60,000 nucleotides of DNA from Phoronis australis (taxonomy: Eukaryota > Phoronida > Phoronidae), in assembly GCA_002633005.1 (NCBI GenBank), contig NMRA01000034.1, positions 707,766 through 767,765 on the forward strand. Reading direction: 5' to 3'. Shown here in pieces: positions 33,501-48,500 of this stretch (position 1 is its first letter; each line of letters opens with the position of its first letter). The notes beneath the pieces are model-generated. The model was not told where the DNA came from and searched no databases. It saw only the letters and a program-made list of their open reading frames with translations. The position numbers and the translations under genes were made by a program.

Positions 33501-36500
33501 ATGTTAATTCTCCACTTTTTTGCACCAAAAATAATTATCACTTTCCATTTTTCAAATTTAAGCGGATACCACACCTTACAAGAACCTCGTCGTGCACGCA
33601 AGAGACACTTTGAATTTTACTTACACTACTTCTGTGCAACATGTTACAACACATGTAATAGACATGCACACATTAGCTATTGCATCATCATAAACAGTTT
33701 ATAACGGAGCATTAAAAACTTGTTGATGTCTCAAACGATGTGGCACGAATGACGTTCAAAGTCTCGCCTCAGGCTATTCAGAATGGCAATACTCACTATG
33801 ACCAATGAGCTACACCAGATATTGCTCAATGGAATGTATAGCTATACATTTACCAGTGCTGTGAATTAGTTAACAAACAAGCCAACAGGTGGTCTACTGT
33901 TACACAAAGACTGATTGCCTTCATTGCAAATAATGGTAATTTTACCAAATGTTGTTTTATGATATCTATGCACTACACTACATGCTTGTAATACACTAAA
34001 GTGTTCTTAATCTTTACATTTCTGTTGAAATTCAAGAAAATAGAATTCCACTTGTCAGCCATATTGTGTGCTAAATATGTGAAGACTTATTGTAATTTGA
34101 CATTTTGCAGGTATGAGAAAAATCTGATATTTGCCAAGAAGGCTGGCATTAAGAAGGGTCTGACCAGGGGTGTGGGCATGGGAGTCTTCAATGTGGTCCT
34201 GTTCTGCCAGTATGCCCTAGGGTTCTGGTACGGATCTCGGCTGACGTATTTACAGTGTGAGAACTACACGGCTGGCACGATGTTCACGGTGAGATTGAAG
34301 GGAGATGCAAGGCCTGGTCATGAAGGAAAAATTAAATGAATTGTCTAGCTGGGCAACATCACCTCATAGTGGAAGTCATTGTAATTTAATATAGCCAATC
34401 AGAAGACAGAACTATCAATGTTCATTACGGCATTTTCCCGTTGCTCCCTACTTGTTTGATTCTGTAGCCCAACAACAAGTTGGGAAGATGACCCCTGCAG
34501 CCAATATCTTACACGGCTTTCTTTCAGGGTTGGAGGGCCAGTTCTCTTTTGTTCGATAATTGCTCTAATCTCCAATAAGGTCATATCTAGCCTGACTGGG
34601 CTGGGCTGTTGAAAACAAAAGTTAAGTTATAACATATTTGAACATAACCAATAGCGTTTCTGAATTTCTCATCAAATGCTGATCATGTTTAGTTTTTGAA
34701 TCACCAAAATCGCCCAACTACAACCAAAGTTATGACAATCTATTCTTTCCGAACGCTCTGGGTTTGACTGAGTTCACACGTCATCTGTAATAAGCCTAGT
34801 AGTAATTGACCTACCTGTTGTCATACCAGACAAAAGACTGCTTGGCAGTTAACAAAGAAGCTAGATGTTATCACACGCTCACAACCCTCTCCGTCTGGTA
34901 AAGCCACTAAATGGGAGAACGCTGTTATATTGCGTAGTTTTTGTTGAAGTTTAGATTGTATGACCTCTAGACCTGCCTAGTGCTTAGTTTTCAGAACAGT
35001 ATTGCAGAAAAATATTTATTTGTTAGAATTTTGTGAGAGAGTTATTCGCAGAAGATTCTTGTGTTTGTATTAGTCAATGTTTAAGTGCCACTTACAAACA
35101 GACAAAATAGTAAACATAAAAGGCATACTATGAGGGACATTTGTAAGTTGCGGGTTCATTCTTTGTCTGACCCACCTTTTTCTGAAAATGTTTTGTTCAG
35201 TATTTCTTTATCTCCATGTTTGTTTTGCGAAACATAATTATTATATGTATATGCAATATAATAAAAGAAATATAATGGGGTTATACATAAATTTAACTCG
35301 ATTGCTGGACAAAAATCTTTAACTACTGCTTCCTCATACAATTGCATTCTAGGTACTGGTACTTTTTGACAGTGCGTATTTATGAATGTTGAATTCTTGT
35401 TCTAGAATTGTAAGGAACAAAGCAAAGTCTGCTTCCTGTTTCTTGTTTATTCTGTTATTTGAAGTAAAAAACTTACATTGATAAAGGATCTAGTTTGTTG
35501 TTGTTGCAACACAGACACTGTCTCAATTAACAAGTGGTCTCATTTCAGGTATTCACCAGCATACTCATTGCATCCATGTCTTTGGGTGCAGTGGCTCCGA
35601 CCATCGCCGACTTCGCCACAGCTCGAGGGGCGGCCTTTGAAGTCTTCAAGATTATTGACCGGGTGAGATTCATGCATTGCTGAATTTATTGTTGCGGGTG
35701 GCAAATGTCCACTAATCGTTTGCGCTGGCTTGAATAACTAGGTCTTCCATAGCCGCGCTGTTCACCCAAATTGTAACAAGTTTCCGTTTGTTTGTGTTAT
35801 TGAGTTTGAGTTCAGTAGCATGACTGAGAAAGAGAGTCCAATAGTGTACAGCATAGGGATTATTTTTACATAAATATTAAGCATACACACTAGCTTAACA
35901 CAGAAATTGAGTTGACATTATATCTGGGCAATAGGTACACCATGCATCAATAAATTATTAAAATGAAGCATTACATAGCCATGTATGAAGATTTATGGGC
36001 ATTTAGTTACACCACGTACACAGTCGAGTAATTATTGAGTGAGATGAAGGTTTGGGCCCATTGCTGGAACCACCTCACTTATATTTGGCTAAGTGGTGTT
36101 TTCTTGTTCTTAATAGGCTTAATGAATGTTGCTGTCTGCTTTGTCATACACGGCTACCTATTTAAATTATAACAAAACTGATTTGATAATGACATGATAC
36201 CCATTGGAAATTTTAAAACGTAAATCGACATTGTCGTTGTGATTTTCTGATATCAGCCTTGGCGCAGAATCGAACCTGCATCCCCAGAGTTTTTTGTAAA
36301 ACTCTTTAGTGCCTGAGGAGGTCGTGTTTTCTCTGCTGTATAACATTGTCCTTCTGTTTTCAGAAACCTGAAATTGACAGTAACTCGGAAGAGGGTAAGA
36401 AGCCCGAAAAGGTGGAGGGTGTCATTGAGTTCAGACACGTGTCCTTCGCGTATCCAACTAGACCTGAGGTTCAGGTAGGAGTGATTGTGCATTTGTAACG

Positions 36501-39500
36501 TGTATGATCATAAATTAAGTGGGAAAGCAACATTTTTTGATGTTAAGTTAAAAACACATATCCCTGTTGTTTTGGAAATAAGTCATGGTTTTTCCATACT
36601 GTTCCCCTGGCGTGTATTTACGATTTATTGCACAGTAGAAAGTGACGTAAATGGCCTGACAGAGAACCTGCATCTGGGTTTTGTATTCACTTCCTTTGAG
36701 GCTACGTATTGTCCTACTTCTGTTGAACGCAGTCTGTGTAGGTCATCTGTGTTTGGAGAACCAAGATGTGGTCCCTCTGTGGGACTGTTTACATGACTGT
36801 CTATTGTGCCATGGATTATTCATACTTGCTAGGGGAACACTAATGAACGTTCTTGCACCAGCCACAATGGTGTTGCGCCCATAATATTGGGATGAGACTT
36901 TTGTCCTGAAAATACCATTTGCATGTTAATGTAATGCGTAGTGTTATATACAGTAACTTTGTTTCTGGTATTTAAGAACTGCAGCAGCTATTACCTGCTG
37001 GTTGGGCTATTTTGGGTTCTGTGACAGCAACTACTGTAACATCAGTTTGTTGTTCTGTACAGGTGATGAGAGATTTCAATTTGAAGATATCCCCAGGCAA
37101 GACCTTGGCCCTGGTGGGTCCCAGTGGCTGTGGTAAGAGTACTACTGTACAACTACTGCAAAGATTCTATGACCCGTTGTCAGGGGAGGTAAGTTTTGGT
37201 TGTTGCAACATCTCGAGCATAGAGGATTTCTTCCATGGAGATTCTGATGGCAATGTGAGACTATTTCTCTTGTTCAATAGTCTTCAAACAAAACTTCTTT
37301 TCAAAATTTTACGTCTTTGTTGTATCTTGGTTGAATATTGTTTCCTGGTGGGTTGTTTTGAATTTTTCATGCTATCTATTCCATGTCGTGTGATGGCTCT
37401 GTGGATTATTTTGACAATTTTTCTTAGGCTAAAAGGATGTGTTGATTTTAAGATATCAGTTCTAAAGCTTAGCATAATAAATGTTCCTTGAAATTTTCTT
37501 TGTTTAACGCTCCTTTGGTAATGTGAGTATTACAGTTCTATTCAGTGGTGAGTGTCAGGTTTTCATATAGTTTTGTGACACGTCACGAATAGTCAAGTTT
37601 TGAAACGAGACAAGTTAACACTTCTTGTTTTCTTTGTTTATATTGTGATGGAGCTCGTTTGTGTTTTCTGAGCTTTAATAATAAATCGATTCATTCTCAT
37701 CTTAGGTCGAAGAAAATGTCATAATTGGTTCTGGTCTGCTGTTTTTGAAATGCATGCCTCAATGTTTAAAGGCAATAACGCTCACCCGCATCACATTTAT
37801 GGAAGTTTTTTATTTCGAAAGCTACTCAAACGTTTCTAAGATACTTCTCTAACAAAAAGACATAGCAACTTAGCAACAGTTGCACCTTTTGTGGCCGTAA
37901 TCGATTGAGAATAAGTTCCGAAAACATATAGCATGGTTTCGAGTTGTAGCCAGCCCTTTCTTTAACCCCCGGTCAACTAGAAGGCAGTCTACTGTATCGC
38001 TGGACTGCCGTAGCTGGAAAAAAGATCCTGCACTGTCTCTGGTCATATCAAGTGACTTTTTAGAAAATATGCAACTACAAAAAATACTTCATTACTGCAT
38101 GGGTTCTCAAAAAACACAGATCAAAACCAATTAGAATTTTTGGCATTACTTTACCATGAAGTTGGCCATTTTTGAGCTGCCAAAGCTGCGCTCAAGACTT
38201 TGGTAGGCTACCAGATTATATTTTCTTGTGTAGCACCTGGTACCTATTGTAGTGTCACTTATTTTTGAAATTGACTGTAGTCTTTGCTCACTGTTTAAAT
38301 TCCATTCTTCAATACTCCCAGGTGCTGATCGATGACAACAATGTCCGTGATCTCAACATCCAGTGGCTAAGGGCACACATTGGCATCGTCTCCCAAGAGC
38401 CCATACTGTTCGAGACCACCATTGAGGAGAACATTCGCTTCGGTAACCCCGGCGTAACGGATGAGCAGATAATGGAGGCTGCTAAGATGGCTAACGCTCA
38501 TGACTTTGTATCTGGGCTGCCCAAGGTACAGGGCTTGGGGTTTGGTCCATTATTGTTTAAGAATTGTCATGACGTCACTATTGCAATTCTATTCTATTGA
38601 TTAACTTTTAATTTCTGCAGTGTTATGAGGTAACATTCCACGTGCTACATTGTGAGAAAACAAATTAAAATGTCTTTTGAACCAATTTCTAATTCTGATG
38701 TGCAAGAGCGGCTGAGTTGACGTGGTTGACGTGCAGTTTCCTCCTTTCATAGACATTTTGAGATGGACATTTTTGTGTGAATATTCCACTTCACAACAGT
38801 GGCAACTGATGACATGATTGTTGCAAAGAACATTTTTTTATAAAGTACTGGCAAATATCTCACAGTGTTAAATCCTTATAATAATGCGAAATGCTGTTCA
38901 ATAGCTATTTAATCCAATTGTCGCATGCACCAGAAAACCATGCTACCCCCTGAGGAGGAGTGAGCTTTGAAAAGTCCTGAAACATTCAGTCTATTGTTGC
39001 TACTGTCTGTGTCAATAATCACTTCCCGGAATACTGCAGCCACCTCTCTGATTCTGCAGTATTTACCCACAATGCTGCACTTCTGTAGAGTACCCATCTC
39101 GTAACTTTATACTACTGCACTGCTAAGTACTATAATAGTACTTTTACATTAAGATTACGTTTGCCAACGATCACCACCCTGATGTTGGTTAAATGGGAAA
39201 TAATGCTAATTACTTATAACATTTTGATAATTATGTACAATAATGTTTTATGCACCTTCTCCCTTTTAAAGTGGTTTTTTCATTTAAATATTCTGGTTTT
39301 AAATGTTCTTACTTCTGTTGCTTGTTATGCTGTGTAATGTCTCTGCATCTGTGTGTCTAACCGTAATAGTTTGAATTGTAACATGTGTTGCTGTATTTTA
39401 TTAAGAAATACAAGACCCTAGTCGGTGAGCGTGGCGCCCACTTGAGTGGCGGCCAGAAGCAGCGTATTGCCATTGCCAGGGCTCTAGTGAGGGACCCCAA

Positions 39501-42500
39501 AATCCTACTACTGGACGAAGCCACGTCAGCTCTTGACACCGAGAGTGAGGCTGTAGTGCAGGCTGCTCTGGACAAGGTGAGATATGGGAGGGGTTAGTTG
39601 TGGCCATGAGTTCTGGGACTTTGCGTCCTATACTGCCATTCGTTTCCCAACCCTTTGTGTTAATGCACACGACTAGTTGGCTGTTAGTGGGAGCGCTGCC
39701 TGAGCAGTTTGCTGTGTTTGGCATATACATGATATAATAGCCACTTCTCATAATACTAACGCCTTTGATACTGTGTTATTTACCCACAGCTTAGCACGTT
39801 AGTAGGACCCCACAGCTGCCATCTGATTTGCCAAACCCAGGTCCAGGAAATTCAAATATTTCTTCATTGCGTTTCTAGGCTCGGATGGGCCGCACAACTA
39901 TTGTGATTGCACATCGGCTGTCGACGGTTCGCACGGCAGACGTGATCGTTGGTATAGAGAATGGGGAGGTGAAGGAAGCTGGCACACACTCTGAACTAAT
40001 GGCCAAAGAAGGCCTCTACTACCAGCTGGTCACGTCGCAGACTGACAGCAGTGGTAAGTCATAGGAAGGTGACGTTGCACAGCGATAACTTTCGATAACT
40101 TTAGTGTGTGCTCTGCATCATTGACGCATTAGTATTTTCATTGGTGGACTGTGGTTGCTCAACTGGGGCCAAATGATGCATTAAAATTATGTCCCGATTA
40201 CGCACGATATTTGTCTTAAATGAAACCCATTCCATTTACGTTGATTTCTAAGGTGAAGGCAATGCAGAGTGGCTCATCAAAACTAAAGTGAGTGATCAAA
40301 ACAATATCTCAGCAATATGGGTCTTGCATTTGCGAAAATGTTGAAATTCAGATTAGTTTAATTACTAAAAATCATTTAAACCAATCACTAATCACGTACG
40401 TGGAACATACTGAGGTAGCAGACAAAATGTGAAATATTAAAATGTCACCTCACAAAGTCAAATTGCAAAATGACAGAAAAAACTATCATGACCCTTAGGT
40501 CCTCAAAATTTAACCCATAGATTTGAGGCCCTGTCATCAGTTGACCTACAGGCATGTTTTCTAAAATGATTCTTGTAGTAGTAACTGTGTTCACTGAACT
40601 AATAGTGAAATTGGATGTCGGCTGTTCTGTGCAAATTGAAGAGAAGAAACAGTGTTTGGCTGGTTAAGTGTCATCAAAACTGTGATTTGAAAATAATGGA
40701 GACGACTTGGACTTGAAAAAAGAACTTCTGTGTAAACAAAAATGGCAGCTATGCTATTGGTTTGCAAATAAAGAGATGGGATGAAGAATTTGTTTTGTCA
40801 AATAATTGTTGGTGCTCGTTGTGATCTGATTATGCATATCACGAGAGTGCGTCAGGGGTATGTTACACGAAAAGTGTTTTAAGATTCAAAACAAGTTTGG
40901 TCTTACTGTCGTAATTTTTGTCTGTATTTTTGTGTTTTTGTAGAAAACAAAAGTAAGTGTCTGAATGTTGTGCACCATTTGTTGGTGGATTTCTTTGATT
41001 TATCAAGTAGCTCTTCTTGCAGTCACGGACATTTCTGTTCTTATTTTTGATGTGGATATCAGAAATATTTGATCCGTAGTTTCATGTGTTTCAGTCTCAG
41101 CATAACAGTAGATGTCTTGAATTTTTAGTTAAAGGCGAAGGCAACCTTTTTCCATGTCATTTTGAGCTAAAATAAGGTTGGTTGGTTATCCTAGACATAT
41201 TTTCCACTTAATTACAGCTTTTCGTAATTTTATTAATTACTCGTCCGCTACTCCGGAAGTGACGTTTTAGGAGGCAAGCATTTCGCGCCAATTTCTTTTC
41301 ATGTAGTCTGACTGTGAGAGCTGCCGAGTCAGTCATTGTTCTACCTCAGTTGTGTTAAGTTCCGTCGTCGTTTGCTTTCATTTACTAGTCAGTCAACATG
41401 CCACACTGTTGCTGNAAAAGAAATTGGCGGAAATGCTTGCCTCCTAAAACGTCACTTCCGGAGTAGCGGACGAGTAATTAATAAAATTACGAAAAGCTGT
41501 AATTAAGTGGAAAATATGTCTAGGATAACCAACCAACCTTATTTTAGCTCAAAATGACATGGAAAAAGGTTGCCTTCGCCTTTAACATGAATTTTATTTC
41601 TGTAGTAAGCAACACTACAATCTTTAAGTTTCACCCCTGACTGTTTTAAGGTTATGTAGGACCCTGAGAAGTTCGAAACATTGTATCTCACAAATGGCAG
41701 ATCGTATTCAAATGAAACTTTGCTTTGTACGCTGTTCTCCAAAATTCTGTTATTAGGAATTGTTTTTAAAACAATCCACTTTGGCGAGAGGGGCCCTCAA
41801 AAATAGGGCAACAATATTTGTTACGAAAAAATCGAAAGTTGCATAAAACGAAAACGAAATGATCATTTGGCTGAATACGCATACTTGCTGATAATGCCCT
41901 CCGTATGTAACCTTAACCTCTGTCTTGTGATGGTATGCATTATGGTGTGAGGGAGTGATTGTTCATTATGAAAGTAAAAACCTAACAGATTATCTGGATG
42001 TCACCTGTGGTAAGTGCTACTTTCACTTAAACGTGCTATAAACCTGTGCTTTCTGTCAGAAACCATCTTTTGATCTAGGGTATCCATCTCATTTTGTTCT
42101 TAACTCGCATTAGAAATGACTTCTCAGGAGGGGATCTAATCTTTTTACTCAAAATCAAACTCGAAATTGTTTGTATCATCTGTTCTACTTTGGTATGAAC
42201 TCAAAATAAGTGTCTGTTACTCAGTGCTCGAATGTATCATGATTTACATGTGTGACGGTCTAATACTATTTTGCACTTGATGACTCCAGCATTAAAGCTA
42301 TACGTTCGAGTCTTGAGTTCAAAATTTCAACTTTTACTCGAAATCTCAAGTTTTTACTCGAGTTTGTAACTAGGGGTCACCAAGGGTGAATGTGGACTAC
42401 ACACTACACAATGGTTTGCATAATCCATAATGTACTCAAGCACAGAATAAATAATAATTTAATAAGTTCAGTCTGTATTAAAGGAAATACCAAATATTAG

Positions 42501-45500
42501 TGATCAATTATAAGTAGTAAAAAGATTGGATCCTGGCCCTGGATTTGAGAAGACCTGGTATTTCGTTATGTTACATCACAGCTGATAGGTTTCAACTGGC
42601 GAAGCAGTATGGCCATTAGAGGAAATCAAATTCAAATTTCAGGGTAATAGTCACTTACAGTGGTCCCGGATTTTAAGAACCAGCTTGGTGCCCATTATTC
42701 TGTGGGGAAACTGGTTCTTAATGTGCTAAGTGACTGTTACCAATTTCAGTTCAAACAAAAGTTGTTGACATCAGTGTAGGTGACGTTGCTTTGCTTTGAA
42801 AGTACGAACATGACTGTAGCATGTTTTTTGACACTAGATGAGGATTTATTGTTCCTTTAAATTTGGAAGTCTGACAACTTTTGGTTTTAACTCATTCCTT
42901 TCAATTTTATTTCAATGACTATATTAAACTTAACAAAGTTTAGGTAATTATAAACCTGCATTCTGTCCAAAAAGCAAAGTTTTGACTTAAACAACATTAC
43001 CATGACTATGAAGGTGGTCTCAACTTGTTCCTTGCTCAAATGAGAGTTTACTTTTGGTGGCTTTCAAGATAAAACGCCATGAGGAAGGACAATCATTGTC
43101 CACGAATGCGATGAAAGTTGAGGACTGTTTAACAGTGATCTGGTGGTATATTAGATGAGAATTAACAAGATTTAGCATTATTAGACTGAAGGGAATGTGT
43201 GTTTTAATGTATTCCTTTCAATTGGTTTTTATGCAGAAAACGACGACAACGAGACAATCTCAGTGGCAGAGTTTAAGAAGATTGTTACTTTGAACAACAG
43301 TAATCGAGCAGAGACGCCGGCATCTCAGAACTCATTTCACCGTCGCTCGACCAGAGTGGGAAGTGTGAATCGGCCCAGTCATGTTCAGCCGCGGAAATCA
43401 TTTTTGGAAGAGGTTTGTAGGTTAATCACCTTCATTGCAGGCTCGTAGGTTCTGGGTGCATGAGCTTGTAGGCCTCTGGATGTATTAACGGGTGTGTATA
43501 GGTCTGGAATCGGGCACACATGCTTGTATGTGAAATATCGGAATGAAATCAAGGAGAAAGTTTGATGGCATGTCAGAAAGGTTTGAATTATACAAATTAT
43601 ATCAAAACTGTTGTTTTCATTTGAAATGGGTGATAAATAAGTGAATCCTGTTATTATACAAGTTGAATGAAATGTTAAAATGTTGTTCAAAGTGCCATGA
43701 AAGTCCACAAAAGCACTATTTGTAAAATCCTGATTTGGTCCATGTATGTGCACCTGCTTTTTATTACAGGGCTTGGAATAATGACCAATGACAAAAATTG
43801 CGGAAACTTTTGCGGCCCAAAACATGCGCGGTACCCAGCTTTGAAATAGTTGATGTGAACCTTTCGCCGACAAAAATCGGGAGGACTAAAAAAAAAACGT
43901 TACCACCATCAGTAACATGCGTCTGCGTCTTTTTAGCTTGTCCGTCCACTCCCCCACACTCACCCCCACACATTTTTGGCTGCAGAGCCGTAGTATTTGT
44001 CTCCGCGGTTTACAATCACGCGAGACGCCATTGAAAATCCTAGCACGCTATCCCAGATGCCCCGGCAATGTTGACAATTTACGTTCCTCCGAAACATAAA
44101 GAGCTTTTCGAGGTGAACATCGTCGGCAACGCCACGGTAAGAAAGGAATTTGCCGCGGAAATTTTATATCAAATTCGATTTTTTTTACGCGGAAATATAA
44201 TAAAATGCGCGGACAGAACATTTGAAAAAAGTGGAAATCCGCGTTTCCGCGGAAAATTCCTTGTTATTAAGCTTACGTAGCACATTATCTCTGTTTTTAA
44301 CGAAATATCTACAAAGCTAGAGAATTTAACATTTTCTAAAAGTAGAAGGTCTGAAAGCTGCAGAATTTGATGTTTAACAACCAAAGTACAACCACTTAGA
44401 TCACACGACCATTTATTTGTAGTAAAATTTAGCAAAAAAGAAAGGTATATTGATATAGCGAAACAACAACGCCATTGGCATGGCCAAATTTCATATCATG
44501 TAGATGTCCAAGATAAAATCTCAAAAAACAGTTAGTTTTTTAATATATCGGTTCGTTTTCACTTCATGTACCTTTTGAGTTTTTCATAAAAACCACGAAA
44601 GTTCTTTTTTCATAGTCCCTTATGCAAAAGACAGTGTAACATTTTTAAAAAATTCATAGCAGCGTTTTGGAAAACAGTGCATTAACCATAGATACGAACG
44701 CTTCATGTGCATCCAATCAGCCATTTATGAGATATGTTATTCCGAAGGTTGCCAAATTTGGTCATGACCTTAACCTTCATTTCCAGTGTTTGTGTCCAAA
44801 TTATCATTCCTCTATCTAGTGCCCAACATTTTATGCAGGAGGAAGTTCTTCTGGAGGCATCGTTCTTCCGTGTAATCAAATACAACGCCAAGGAGTGGCC
44901 ATTCATTGTCTTTGGTTGTATTTCTGCTGTTGGCAGCGGGGCCATCATGCCGGCATTTGCTGTCATTTACGCCTCTGTAATCAAGGTGCAGTATCAACTT
45001 TCAGTATTTGGTTCATGTATGACGTAAACTCATTTGACATTTTAAATTGCTAGCTGTACCTTTTTCCAAAATTGAGTTAAACATCCTAAGGTTGTCATGA
45101 TTTAAACTCATTTGATATCTTCAATTGCCAGCTGTACCCCTTTCAAATTTGGGTTGTGTAACCTAGGTTTGTAATACAAATTGTAGTACAAAACAGACAG
45201 CAGGAATTAGAGTATTTTTACCTAATGATGACAACTTTTGCTTACAACCAATGAAAATGTCGGGTATTTGTTCCGCAAATTCCTAAATAACGAGTAATGC
45301 TCCATGTCTAGCCACAACGCCAGATAGCTACAGTGACGGAAAATTCTACTTACGCTAAGCTGTCATATCCGGGAATTCTGGGTTATTTTGTCGGACTGCT
45401 TTTGACGTTCACATTGGAATGACCATTATGCCTTGTAGCCTATGACTCAGCTATGGTCCTTGTTCTCATCAACTTCGACTTCTCTCCAGGTGTTTGTAGT

Positions 45501-48500
45501 GGCTGATCCAGTGGAGAAGGAGGCCACGTCCCTCATAATCGCCATCCTCTTCCTAGTGGTGGGGTTCGCCGGAGCTATAGCCACTTTCTTGCAGAACTTT
45601 CTCTTCACAATATCCGGCGAACGACTGACAGAGAGACTGAGGGGTCTCGCCTTCAAGTCTATATTGCGCCAGGTTGGGTTTTAGATTATTTTTGCTGGTG
45701 TTTTGGCCATGCAGGGAAAGAAAACTCATTATGATTCAAGAACACTTTTCTACTTATTTGATCTTCATGGCAACTGCGATAAAGCAATATTTGGTGAAAT
45801 TTAGATTACTTTCAGTCCTTAAATTAGCTTTTGAGGAATAGAAAAGTGACAATTTTAGGAATCGACAGTCTCCTACATGTAACAATGATACTAAGGCTGA
45901 TTTTGGTCAAAATTGCCATAACATTCAAAATATAATCAAGGTTACTCTATCACTTAAGGTACGTCTTGAACTTTATAATAGAAAGTGATTCACATCTGCA
46001 TACTGAGCATTCAATGAAAAGCAGTGTCAAAATTGGGGGTTGACCAATTCTTTTGAGATTCAACCAATTTATATCAATCACAAGTGACCTCGATACGCTT
46101 CAACCGAAGAAAGCAATGGCCACCATGGCAAGAAATTCTTTGTCTTTCAGAGATGATCATCATATTTCATGGTTTCCGTATTTACATATTAATAACAAGA
46201 ACAAAATGCCGCTTTAAGTATTCTGTGATGTTGAATGGTGACTAGCATTTTCAATTATGCTAAAACTTGATAAAACATCACTTGCATAGCTTTAGAGAGC
46301 TGTTGATAAAAACATGGAATACAGATTGAATGAATCTAAGAATTCTGTTCTTGTTTCTCTGCACTAATAACAGTTAGTTTCCTGTCGTAGGAAATTGGCT
46401 GGTTTGACGATCATCGGAACAGCACCGGTACCTTGACGACGCGCCTAGCAACAGATGCCTCCAGTGTACAAGGGGTATTGTCTTAGTATTACTTTTTTGT
46501 GGACATTAAAAATCCTCACCCTTGTAATATCTGGCAACTGCGAAAATTGGTAGTCATAACTACACCATTGAGAGACAATACCCAGAACCACCCATTTCCA
46601 CCATGTTTGTTTACCTTCATGCGAGGCCTATGCACGTCTGGTATAACGTGTATCAGACCACCTGCAATTGTTTGTATCACTCTTTTGTCCAGTATCACAC
46701 AAACTCATAACAGTTGTCATTCAAGTCATTGGTTATGTTATAGTCGCTCTGCTTCACACAAAAGGAACTTTGAGCAGTAAGTTGTTAATGCCCTGCATTA
46801 GTGTTGGTGATTCTTTTACAGGATGCTGTGGTGTGGGCCAGATTTCTATTATACCAACTTTGTAAATTGTGAACACATACAGTGTCTCAAAACAATGTCT
46901 GATGCAAGCTATAGTATAGAACTTTAATATAATAAAGCATTTAATTGGCGTGACTTAATGTTTTATGATGAAATGCCACGTCCTTAGTTGGTGAGGTTTA
47001 GCCACTTGATAGTGATATGATGTTACCAATTTAGGGCACAATATGGTCGACAAGTGAAAAAATTTTTTTCACTTTGTCATAAAAGATAAGTAGCACAAAA
47101 TAAATACTATAACATTTTTAAAGGTCTGTACTATAACTACTACCAGACAATAACTGTGAAAAGTTGAGGGCATTCATAACTACTGTTAGAAGTCTTTGAA
47201 AAATATGAAAAAATATCAGTTTTGGCAATTATTTTTATCTGAAATGGGTGAAAGTTTGCCATTGTAAGAACGCAAATACTGTAAACGCTGATCTTTCATC
47301 GACAGGCGTCTGGGTCTCAGATTGGCATATTCCTGCAGAACTGCACGGGAATGGGTGTTGCTGTGGTGATTGGCTTCTTCTTCAGCTGGCGTCTGGCGCT
47401 GGTTGCCATGGGTTTTGTGCCCTTCATGGCGCTGTCTATGTTTTTCCGTATGAGCATGATGACGCGGTCGGCTCAGAAGGACAAGAAGGCAATGGAGGGA
47501 GCAGGCAAGGTAACTATGCACCCTCATAGTGATGGAGGTGTCTGACATTGCTGGTGATATGAAAACCGTAATCATATTGAAGAATGGGGGTGGTATTAAC
47601 TAAGAAGCATGGGTATTTGAAAATGAAATGTTTGAGAAGTCTGAGATTGGTATTTACTGGATCAGTCGATTTGCTCTGGCAATTGCCTACACCATTTTTT
47701 CACACAAGTCCAATAGAATGCACTTGGGTCAAAAGAAGCAAATGACGTTTTGTGAATGTGACAAGGTGCCATTGAATCTAACAGTTGGTTACACAAAGGT
47801 AAGCGGCTCTGTATGTTTTGGAAAATAAAATTTTCTTGAGACCGGCACCCACATTGACACTGTCACTTTTAAGGAAGTCTAGGTTGTAAAAATGAGGGTG
47901 GGTCGAAGTTGAGCACGTGTGTTTAAGACCTGAACACTTTAACTTAGGACCATTCCAGGCTTAGCTATGCAAAACCCATAGGGGAAAATAAAACAGTTGT
48001 CTTCTAGGCCTGGACCATAAACCCTTTGTTGAACTGTATTTACTTACACAGTCCAACTGAGACTGTTGTATGACTAAGAGCAGGGTTCCCCAAGAACTGC
48101 CTTCACTGACCTTGTTTGTCCAAAAGGCCTATTGTGTGTGAAGGAAATCCATGATTACTACTGTCTGCAAAATTCTAACCCCACTAAGCGGGCTAGTTAC
48201 CCCCTCCAAACCCAAAATGAATATAGAATGTTTCATCTGGAGCAATTTCTCAGCATATATGGATTTAAGTTCACTAAATACATATGCCACACTACCAAAG
48301 TTCACTGAACACAGTTAAAAGCTATAAAATATTTAAATAAGTGTTCAGTTTATTGTCTTTTTGCATCACCATTTTTATGACGTCAAAAGTACGCTACCAG
48401 CAAGCCACAACCCCTCCCTCCCTACAGTGCACTCTCCTGAAAATTTTGATAATTACGAACGGCCAGAAATGAAAGTACCACCTTGATACCGTGTATGTAT

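Noticed and set aside
40252-40290. A possible 35 nt exon (AAG|GTGAAGG..AAA|GTGAGT) after transporter exon 12
   Set aside because: Inclusion would shift exon 13 out of its frame, whereas direct splicing 40053-43237 preserves it.
43385-43873. 162-codon minus-strand frame overlapping transporter exon 13
   Set aside because: It is largely a shadow of exon 13 and AT-rich intron, without domain or codon signature.
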